Source: Cytophagales bacterium (GTDB lineage: Bacteria > Bacteroidota > Bacteroidia > Cytophagales > Cyclobacteriaceae). Taken from it: DNA of 9,247 nt. The stretch covers positions 1 through 9,247 of the forward strand of contig JAGUUF010000238.1 of NCBI GenBank assembly GCA_020063545.1. Reading direction: 5' to 3'. The notes beneath the pieces were generated by a model, which saw only the letters and a list, made by a program, of their open reading frames with translations, was not told the DNA's origin and made no database searches. Position 1 is the stretch's first letter, and each line of letters opens with the position of its first letter. Positions 1 through 6,367 of the stretch are shown here, in pieces. Made by a program: the position numbers and the translations under genes.

Positions 1-442
1 CACTTCCGCCAAAAAAAGAGGGCCAGTTGTTGGGAGGATTCGAATTTCTACCTTTTCTCCAGAAATAATAATTCCGGTACGGATTGGTAACCGATTTGCG
101 CGATTCGAGAAACCACGGATGCCGGTCAGAAGTATGGTTCACCACAATATCCATTATCAGCCGGATACCACGCTGGTGAAGGCCCTTGAGGAGTTCATCA
201 AAATCATCCATGGTTCCGAACTGCGGATCAAGGGATCGGTAATCGCTGATATCATAGCCACCGTCAACCCCGGGCGACTGGTAAACGGGGTTAAGCCACA
301 CCGCATCAATACCCAGGCTTTTAATGTAGTCGAGCTTTTCGATGATGCCGCGCAAATCGCCAATACCATCGGCATTTCCATCGTTGAAACTGCGTGGGTA
401 AATCTGATAGATCACGGCTTCTCTCCACCAGTGCGTTTTCAT
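1..442 (-). CDS. GH13 alpha-glucosidase / oligo-1,6-glucosidase, N-terminal part (runs off left edge)
   Basis: Reading from the ATG at 442-440 gives 147 codons with no stop up to the window edge, so the 3' end (probably some 400 residues) is missing. The start reads MKTHWWREAVIYQIYPRSF, the classic beginning of the GH13 TIM barrel in alpha-glucosidases and oligo-1,6-glucosidases. Visible landmarks are the calcium-loop type motif DGNADGIGD (residues 21-29), GGYDISDY (61-68) and conserved region I, DIVVNH (98-103), followed by TSDRHPWF. The catalytic Asp and Glu (regions II and III) lie beyond the edge. There is no signal peptide, so the enzyme should be cytoplasmic. It starts 2 nt after the stop of the sugar transporter gene, which fits a role in hydrolysing imported alpha-glucosides. 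The exact linkage specificity (alpha-1,4, alpha-1,6 or other) cannot be told from this part; trehalose-type GH13 enzymes are an alternative. The family call is secure. Confidence 0.93.
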   Translation of the reverse strand, partial: MKTHWWREAVIYQIYPRSFNDGNADGIGDLRGIIEKLDYIKSLGIDAVWLNPVYQSPGVDGGYDISDYRSLDPQFGTMDDFDELLKGLHQRGIRLIMDIVVNHTSDRHPWFLESRKSVTNPYRNYYFWRKGRNSNPPNNWPSFFGGS

Positions 443-444
443 GC

Positions 445-1782
445 TCAGTGCCCTCCTGCACCCACAACAAACTTTTGTTGATCAGCCGGTTTGGATGCGT
501 CTATCCGCAACAAGGCAATGGCCGCTATAAGCAGCAGGATACCGGCTGTAAACACGGCATTGCGCGGATCGTTGTTCAGAAAGTGTTTAAGGATAAAGCC
601 AAAGGTTACATTCTGTAAAATCATCGGCACAACAATCATGGTGTTGACGATGCCCATATACACACCATACCGTTCTTTCGGAATGGCGCCAACCACAAGG
701 AGGTAAGGTATGCCCATCATACTTGCCCATCCAATACCAAACCCGGTAATGGCAACAAACAAAAGCTCTTTTTGCGAGATAAATGGAAAGAAGATGAAAC
801 CGGTTCCGGCAAGGAGCAGGCATACCAGGTGGATGTACTTGGGGCTGTATCGTTTTGCAAGCCAGGCCAGCGCAAAGGCCGTTGCAAAAGTTACAATGTT
901 GTACCAGCCGTTCACTAAGCCGGTAAGGCTCACTGCCGCTTCATATTGCTCCGGATTTGATGAAGGTGTAACGCCATAAACCGAAAGCGCAATACTTTTT
1001 GATGCATTCTGCCAGTAGCAAAACAAGGCATACCATTGAAATAAGTACACCAGCGCGAGTTGCCACATTACGGCAGGCATCTGGCGGATGGCAAGAAAAA
1101 TATCCCTGAACGGACTGAGCAAGTTAAGTTTTTGCGAACGGATGTTCTCCAATTCGGCCGGGTCAGGGGGCAGTTCAGGCATTGTTCGTATGCTCCAAAG
1201 TACCGAAGCAATTGAACAGAACGAACCAAAGAAAAAAGAAGCAAAAACCCAATTTGGAATTGCCCCGGTTTTACCAATGATTACAAGCGGAAAAGCAAAC
1301 AATGAAAGATTGGCAAGGGTTTGGCCGAATCCGGTAAAAAAACTCTGCGCCTGGAAACCGAGGCGCTGCTGGTCGGCCGGAAGGCGGTCGGCAATAAATG
1401 CGCGGTAGGGTTCCATGGCTGTGTTGTTGCCGGCATCTAAAATCCAAAGCAGTCCGGCTGCCATCCACAACGAACTGCTGAACGGATAAAGGAACAAAGC
1501 AATGCTGCAAACCAGGGCACCTACAAGAAAATACGGGTGTCTTCTTCCCCACCGGGGGCTCCACGTCTTATCGCTTAGTGCACCGATAACAGGTTGCACT
1601 AAAAGGCCGGTAACCGGGCCGGCAAGGTTAAGCATGGGTATCTGGTCGGGCGTGGCGCCAAGAAAATCATAAATAGGATTAACCGCGCTCTGCTGTAAAC
1701 CAAAGGAGTATTGAATACCGAAGAATCCAACATTCATGTTGATAATTTGCCAGAAGGATAGCCGCGGTTTAATCATATACAT
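445..1782 (-). CDS. SLC45/GPH-like MFS transporter, probably maltose/alpha-glucoside importer
   Basis: This is a polytopic inner-membrane protein of 445 residues from the start chosen here, with about 12 hydrophobic segments. The loop after TM2 carries the signature SDKTWSPRWGRRHPYF (starting at residue 70), typical of SLC45 and sucrose/maltose-type transporters of the MFS/GPH group. FFTGFGQTLA further on also fits that family. The start was placed at the ATG at 1782-1780 because it overlaps the DUF3179 stop as TAATG and leads directly into KPRLSFWQIINMNVGFFG, the usual N-terminus just before TM1. An in-frame ATG at 1830 would add 16 residues (MAHIQSFNNPVFPEPI) and overlap the upstream gene by 49 nt; an ATG at 1776 is also possible. 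The GH13 alpha-glucosidase gene follows 2 nt after the stop, which supports import of maltose, maltodextrin or a related alpha-glucoside by cation symport. The substrate itself is inference. Confidence 0.9.
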   Translation of the reverse strand: MYMIKPRLSFWQIINMNVGFFGIQYSFGLQQSAVNPIYDFLGATPDQIPMLNLAGPVTGLLVQPVIGALSDKTWSPRWGRRHPYFLVGALVCSIALFLYPFSSSLWMAAGLLWILDAGNNTAMEPYRAFIADRLPADQQRLGFQAQSFFTGFGQTLANLSLFAFPLVIIGKTGAIPNWVFASFFFGSFCSIASVLWSIRTMPELPPDPAELENIRSQKLNLLSPFRDIFLAIRQMPAVMWQLALVYLFQWYALFCYWQNASKSIALSVYGVTPSSNPEQYEAAVSLTGLVNGWYNIVTFATAFALAWLAKRYSPKYIHLVCLLLAGTGFIFFPFISQKELLFVAITGFGIGWASMMGIPYLLVVGAIPKERYGVYMGIVNTMIVVPMILQNVTFGFILKHFLNNDPRNAVFTAGILLLIAAIALLRIDASKPADQQKFVVGAGGH

Positions 1783-1784
1783 TA
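1780..1784 (-). promoter_or_regulatory. TAATG stop-start overlap (translational coupling site)
   Basis: On the minus strand the TAA stop of the DUF3179 gene (1784-1782) shares its last A with the ATG (1782-1780) of the transporter gene. No purine-rich Shine-Dalgarno motif precedes it; the preceding bases read GTATTCCCTGAACCAAT. This overlap decides the transporter start and suggests re-initiation by ribosomes finishing the upstream gene. Confidence 0.6.
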
Positions 1785-2960
1785 TTGGTTCAGGGAATAC
1801 CGGGTTGTTGAAGGATTGAATGTGCGCCACGAATGCCAGAATTCCTGATAGGCCTGCACCGGCTGAAGCTGCTTTCCTTTCAGAACCCCCTCAACACATT
1901 GGCCATCCCAATTCCATAGCGATGAGGTTTCAACATCCGTTATCACACCATTCTTAAGCTCAAATCGGAGCGAATCAGGGCGCATCCAAACGTGAAAGGT
2001 TGCCGAGTCGGGTTCGAGTGCCACTAACGCAGCTACACCGTTAACCTTATCGTTTATCAGTTTTATGCGCTTAAGCTCAATCCAGTCATAGGCCCGCGCC
2101 TGGCCGGAAAGTTTTATGCCCACTACCCACGATTTGTCGCGCCATGAAACAGAGTCGGTGCCGGTAAGTTTGCTCTTTGATTTGCCCTCGTCATAATTAG
2201 TCAACTTTTTATAGGAATCGTCAAACGAAGCATCCGGTTGTAAAATAGTGGTGTTCGGATGGTGGGCAATCCATGCCGCCAGTGTCATCTGCTCCGATGG
2301 AATTTCGATTAACCGGCTGCCTTTCAGTGCCCCTGCCACGGCTTCGCCATTAACCTGCCGCCACCACGACCTGGTGCGGCTGTCCTCAAACATAGCGTTG
2401 AAATGATCCATGCCGACAAGCCTGAACGTTTCCAATTGACCGTCAATCAGGGGGCTAAACACACGGCCTGTACGACAAACTGTACAATAGGTTACCATAA
2501 CCGGAACCCCGCCAACTGAATCGCGTACCTGGTGGTGGTATCCAATGAGTTCAATAGGATAAGCTGCCGATTCATTATTAAGCGTAACACCAATAACAAG
2601 TTGCTGGGGCAGCACGTTGCTTTCTGTAACCGAGGCCATCACCTTTTTACGGGGCTCGTAAAACATTTTATCGGCTTGCATGCTGAAGGTAAACAGACAG
2701 GCAATGATCACCCATAACAGTATGGCAGCCAAAACGGAAGCACGCGTTAAAAACTTACCGGACTTATAAAGTTGGAAGGCAGGGTATGCCATTACAAGTA
2801 TACCGGCTATGCGAATATATGTAATGGCATTGTGCAATACATATGCAAGGCTAATTGAATCCTGCTGCTGACTTCCCGGAAAGGGCATAATGAAATACAC
2901 CCTCGCCACTTCTGCGGCAATTAAAACAATAAGGCCGGCAGCAAAAAGTATTTTTTTCAT
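1782..2960 (-). CDS. Membrane-anchored DUF3179 domain protein
   Basis: This is a 392-residue protein of unknown function. It has three hydrophobic segments, at about residues 4-26, 47-66 and 74-95. The loop between the second and third is basic (YKSGKFLTR), so by the positive-inside rule the N-terminus is cytoplasmic and the large soluble domain faces the periplasm. The soluble part matches DUF3179: GVPVMVTYCTVCRTGRVF (151-168) with Cys159 and Cys162, a tract with RSWWRQVNGEAVAG (197-210) and LKGSRL, then WIAHHPNT (230-237), and a C-terminal WNWDGQ...LKGKQL...FWHSWRTFNPST (349-385). The CxxC pair could bind metal or be redox-active, but no activity is known to me for the family. It starts 13 nt after the haloperoxidase-like gene, and its TAA stop shares an A with the ATG of the transporter gene, which suggests translational coupling. 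The family call is firm; the function is unknown. Confidence 0.88.
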   Translation of the reverse strand: MKKILFAAGLIVLIAAEVARVYFIMPFPGSQQQDSISLAYVLHNAITYIRIAGILVMAYPAFQLYKSGKFLTRASVLAAILLWVIIACLFTFSMQADKMFYEPRKKVMASVTESNVLPQQLVIGVTLNNESAAYPIELIGYHHQVRDSVGGVPVMVTYCTVCRTGRVFSPLIDGQLETFRLVGMDHFNAMFEDSRTRSWWRQVNGEAVAGALKGSRLIEIPSEQMTLAAWIAHHPNTTILQPDASFDDSYKKLTNYDEGKSKSKLTGTDSVSWRDKSWVVGIKLSGQARAYDWIELKRIKLINDKVNGVAALVALEPDSATFHVWMRPDSLRFELKNGVITDVETSSLWNWDGQCVEGVLKGKQLQPVQAYQEFWHSWRTFNPSTTRYSLNQ

Positions 2961-2973
2961 GCAGGTTGTACCA

Positions 2974-4326
2974 TTATGGGTTTAACGCGACACTGTTGTT
3001 CCCTTTACTTCTTGTTTTAATGTTGGCCACAACCCACTCGCCTACTTTGCGGCCTTGCCTGGCCCCTTCTTCAATTGCTGCTATGTAATGAATTCCTCCG
3101 TAGAACCTGCTGATAGCAGCTTCCTGGCTTGCTTCCAAAAATGATTTAAAACTCCGGGCGGGCAGACCGAACTCAAGCTCGGTATCGTCTGTAAATTCAA
3201 AATTATCACCGAAGAAGTCGGTAAGGGTTACCGCTGCAGCCGTGGAGATTACACTATGCCCGCTGGTGTGTTCAGGGAATGGCGGAGTTTGCAACAGGGG
3301 AATCCAGTTTTCATCAATAAACTGATTGATATAGGTTTCAGGGCGGACCAGGTTGCTGCGGTACTTTTCGTCCCAGCAACTGATAAAGCCATCGGCCAGT
3401 GCAATGGCCACGCGGGCATACGCTTCGGCTGACGTAGGCATATCGGATTGCTTTTTGGTGCAGGCAACGCGCACAATGTTTATCCAATGTCCTCCGGGTG
3501 ATATTTTTTTTGATGCAAACATCACATGGCCATGAACATTCATCACAAACGGGTTACAATCCCAGAACGAAGCAATCTGGCGTTGTTCGTCTGTTAAATT
3601 TTTACCTGTTTCATAAACTGCGTAGGCTGCTTTGTAAAACGGACTTTCCTTTTTTGTGGAGAACGGAACCGGAGGCGCTGGAATAAATTGCCTGGAGGAG
3701 TCGAGAACAAACGGCCTGATGGTCGTCCAGTGCGGTTCAACGGCATCCATGTAGGCCGGGGGGGTAGGCCGCCACCTTCCGGGATCTTCTGTGATCGTGA
3801 ATTTCGGGAATGACCGTGATTGCTTATAGTTATCCTTATCGGCCCATGCCAGTATATGTCCAGCAACTGCTTTACCAAAAGCAACCGATCGTTCAAACAC
3901 ATCTTCCGGCATGCCGGTTTGCCTGAATTCGGTCATCACCTCGTTGTAAAAAACATCCAGATCAGACTCCGAAAAAATAAGCGCCCTCCCAACCTGCAGG
4001 GCAGCCTGTATGGAAGCCACAGCATACGAATACTCTTTGCCTGTTTCAGGTTGCGGTAGCGGACCCAGGCCATTAACCTGGCCGGCCAATGAAATCAAAT
4101 CCCGGTTAAACGGAACAAGTGCCTCATAGGCAGCAATGGCGGTATACGCATAGATGCGGCTGGCCACTGGCGGTGAAAAAATATCGTGCACTATGCGGTC
4201 GGTGATTGCTTTTAGCGACCGATGAAGAAACTCCGGATTGGAAGCTGCCGGCTGATAATCCGTATTACGATGGTTACATCCGGCCGTTACCAAAACTAAA
4301 ATAAGAACAAATCGAATCGTATTCAT
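2974..4326 (-). CDS. Vanadium-dependent haloperoxidase / PAP2-fold lipoprotein
   Basis: This is a 450-residue exported protein. The N-terminus MNTIRFVLILVLVTAGC carries a plausible lipobox with Cys17 as the lipidated residue. No obvious acidic surface-export tag follows the Cys, so the membrane side it faces is uncertain. The vanadate/phosphate-site motifs of the superfamily are all present. They are KYRSNLVRP (Lys321, Arg328), HTSGHS (Ser355, Gly356, His357) and SRFYGGIH (Arg407, His413). From memory of the Curvularia chloroperoxidase, these align with its Lys353, Arg360, Ser402-Gly403-His404, Arg490 and His496. Trp318 (three before the Lys) and Phe350 (in PPFPEHTSGH) align with its Trp350 and Phe397. 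The Asp four residues after the axial His in the PAP2 motif is Ala417 here. The enzyme could oxidise halides with H2O2 or act as a phosphatase; motifs alone do not decide. It sits 15 nt after the GH65 gene and 13 nt before the DUF3179 gene. Confidence 0.87.
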   Translation of the reverse strand: MNTIRFVLILVLVTAGCNHRNTDYQPAASNPEFLHRSLKAITDRIVHDIFSPPVASRIYAYTAIAAYEALVPFNRDLISLAGQVNGLGPLPQPETGKEYSYAVASIQAALQVGRALIFSESDLDVFYNEVMTEFRQTGMPEDVFERSVAFGKAVAGHILAWADKDNYKQSRSFPKFTITEDPGRWRPTPPAYMDAVEPHWTTIRPFVLDSSRQFIPAPPVPFSTKKESPFYKAAYAVYETGKNLTDEQRQIASFWDCNPFVMNVHGHVMFASKKISPGGHWINIVRVACTKKQSDMPTSAEAYARVAIALADGFISCWDEKYRSNLVRPETYINQFIDENWIPLLQTPPFPEHTSGHSVISTAAAVTLTDFFGDNFEFTDDTELEFGLPARSFKSFLEASQEAAISRFYGGIHYIAAIEEGARQGRKVGEWVVANIKTRSKGNNSVALNP

Positions 4327-4341
4327 ACCCTTATCAACGCG

Positions 4342-6366
4342 CTATTTTTGAACAAATGTGTTTTTATTTAACCCAACTCCTTTTACTTCAACCGATTTCC
4401 AACCGGAGGGCAACGGTGTTTTACGCTGGCTGATGCCGCTATCGGTAATCTGAAGTCCGGCAAACCCAAACAAAACTGTTTGCAGCAGGCCGCCTGCCCC
4501 GGTAGCAAAATAGGGGTTGGTGCCCCCGGCAGTTTCGGCCAGTACACCAAACGGTGGAACTTCATTCGGTTTGTAGCTCTTCAAAAAAATTGTGTAAGCC
4601 TTATCGGGCTTACCAAGCCGGGCATAGAGTGTAGCCAGCACGGCAAAGCCCATGGCCGGCCCGTCAGGCGCCATCTTCTTTTCGTAATAGGATAAATCCT
4701 TTTCTATTTGTGAGCGGTCAACAATTACTTCAAGCGGATACGCCAACAAGTTAACATCGGCCTGTTTAATCATTTCTCCATTGTAGGTGGCATTCTCTTT
4801 TGTGGTGCCATCAGGAAATTTCAGAATGGGGATATTCTGAGCAACATGTTCCCAGTCCGGATCGGGTGTAAGGCCCAATTCTTTCGCGGCCTGTGCAGCA
4901 TTCATCAATACGGTTTTGGCCATGCCGTTCGTAAAAGCGTTGTTATCAATATTTTCCTGCCATTCATTGGCACCAATCACGTTATTGATCTCGTATCGCC
5001 CGGTTGCTTTCCGCTCCACACGGCTGGCCCAGAAATCGGCCACCTCTTTAAGTACCGGGTAACCCCTTTCGCGCAGCCAGGTTTTGTCTTTCGTTACCTG
5101 GTAATATTTCCAGAAGGCCCAGCCCACGCAACCGGTAATGTGATGCTGAAATGGGCCGGTTAGCGCCCATACGGGAGTATCTTCCGAGCCTTCGGCTGAC
5201 GACTCCCACGGAAACATTGCTCCTTTATACCCGTGCGAAAAAGCATTTTGTTTTGCGGCTTCAAGCCGCTGATACCGGTATTCGAGTAACGATTTAGCGA
5301 TGCCGGGTTGAAGTGCAAGCAGGGGCGGGTACATCCATAATTCAGTATCCCAGAAAACATGACCATTGTAGCCAAGGCCGCTCAGTCCCATAGGCGAAAG
5401 GCTATACGCTGTTCCTTCGCGTGCAAAGGAATACAGATGATATAGCGCAAACCGCACATCTTTTTGCACGTGCGGGTCGCCCTCAATAATAATATCGCTA
5501 TTCCACAACTTATTCCAGGCTTCGATGTGCCGGCTCATCAGCCGTTCGGTGCGCTCCAATGCGGCAAAAATGGTTAAGCGCTCCGCCTCGTTGTGCGGAT
5601 CACCGTAATGAGCTGTTGATGTTGCCGATGATACTACACTAAACGTGTACGATTCACCTGCCTTTACTTCTTTAGTAAATTTGGCCAGGTGCATGTTGTA
5701 ATCCCAATCTTCGTGGATAACATCAGGCTCAGAGCCATGTGGCTCGCTAAAGATAAAACTGTTGCTTGCTGCAACAATGTGTTTGCCCGAAGGACTTTTA
5801 GCCACCGAGGTGAGCAGCGGAATTTTAACATGCGGGCGATCTATCTCGCTGTAAAAATTCTTTACGTCCATTAAATGATCAGGAGCCTCGATAACACTCA
5901 TGGGTGTAATGCGCACATTGGTTTTGGCCGTAATGGTAACGGTGCTTAATGCCGTGTACGGAAGATGCCGCAAGGCTACAAGAGAATGGGTAACACTTAC
6001 CTTATCGCCTACGGTAAATGTGGTTGTAAGCACGGCACGTTTCATGTCCAACTCCTGCCGGTAGCCGGTAATATCCTTCCGTGAAATGCGGATACCGTCA
6101 ACATCCAGGTTCATGCTTACATGATTAAAGGATTTGAGAATGTTGGATACACGGCCGCGCTGGTAGTAGTCGTACACGCCATTTAACACCACGTCTTTCA
6201 CCTTCATTGGCTCCGGTGAAGATACCAGGCCGATCATCCCATTGGCCACAGTGACTCCGTAATAGGCAGAGGGGTTTATATCAGAGGCTGAAATAATCCA
6301 ATCGGGTTGCGCAGACACCTGGTAGCAAACCATGGATAGCAAAATTACCTGGCGAACCACATTCAT
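4342..6366 (-). CDS. Secreted GH65 alpha-glucosidase (kojibiose hydrolase-like)
   Basis: This is a 674-residue glycoside hydrolase family 65 protein: an N-terminal beta-sandwich domain (about 25-260), a linker helix, then an (alpha/alpha)6 barrel (about 295-640). The N-terminus MNVVRQVILLSMVCYQVSA followed by QPDW is a type I signal peptide, probably cut after Ala19, so the enzyme acts in the periplasm. Key motifs are GHVFWDTELWMYP (Asp340), GANEWQENIDNNAFTN (Glu468, general acid) and FGVLAETAGGTNPYF (Glu611, candidate general base). The 143-residue spacing of the two Glu, and Asp340, parallel the residues I recall for the Flavobacterium johnsoniae kojibiose hydrolase FjGH65A (Glu472/Glu616) and human PGGHG (Asp300/Glu430/Glu574). 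This favours hydrolysis over the phosphorolysis of maltose, trehalose or kojibiose phosphorylases. Activity on alpha-1,2-glucosides is the best guess, not shown. The start is 1 nt after the stop of the FG-GAP gene. Confidence 0.92.
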   Translation of the reverse strand: MNVVRQVILLSMVCYQVSAQPDWIISASDINPSAYYGVTVANGMIGLVSSPEPMKVKDVVLNGVYDYYQRGRVSNILKSFNHVSMNLDVDGIRISRKDITGYRQELDMKRAVLTTTFTVGDKVSVTHSLVALRHLPYTALSTVTITAKTNVRITPMSVIEAPDHLMDVKNFYSEIDRPHVKIPLLTSVAKSPSGKHIVAASNSFIFSEPHGSEPDVIHEDWDYNMHLAKFTKEVKAGESYTFSVVSSATSTAHYGDPHNEAERLTIFAALERTERLMSRHIEAWNKLWNSDIIIEGDPHVQKDVRFALYHLYSFAREGTAYSLSPMGLSGLGYNGHVFWDTELWMYPPLLALQPGIAKSLLEYRYQRLEAAKQNAFSHGYKGAMFPWESSAEGSEDTPVWALTGPFQHHITGCVGWAFWKYYQVTKDKTWLRERGYPVLKEVADFWASRVERKATGRYEINNVIGANEWQENIDNNAFTNGMAKTVLMNAAQAAKELGLTPDPDWEHVAQNIPILKFPDGTTKENATYNGEMIKQADVNLLAYPLEVIVDRSQIEKDLSYYEKKMAPDGPAMGFAVLATLYARLGKPDKAYTIFLKSYKPNEVPPFGVLAETAGGTNPYFATGAGGLLQTVLFGFAGLQITDSGISQRKTPLPSGWKSVEVKGVGLNKNTFVQK

Positions 6367-6367
6367 C

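Noticed and set aside
119..481. Plus-strand open frame of 120 codons
   Set aside because: It lies opposite the GH13 N-terminus and the end of the transporter gene, whose protein motifs are clear. The plus-strand protein has no recognisable features.
1783..1830. Longer transporter start at the ATG at 1830, giving 461 residues
   Set aside because: The extra 16 residues overlap the DUF3179 gene by 49 nt, are not family-like, and the TAATG junction at 1782 gives a natural start right before TM1. It cannot be excluded without N-terminal data.
2961..2973. Separate promoter between the haloperoxidase-like and DUF3179 genes
   Set aside because: The gap is only 13 nt. A promoter inside the upstream coding region cannot be ruled out, but no clear Bacteroidota-type promoter was recognised.
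4846..5163. Plus-strand open frame of 105 codons, and other plus-strand frames at 6332-6604 and 7319-7621
   Set aside because: They are antisense to well-supported GH65 and FG-GAP coding sequence and show no domain or start signal. They are chance open frames.
4342..6366. Maltose, trehalose or kojibiose phosphorylase for the GH65 gene
   Set aside because: A signal peptide and the second carboxylate (Glu611) fit the hydrolase branch better. A phosphorylase remains possible until tested.
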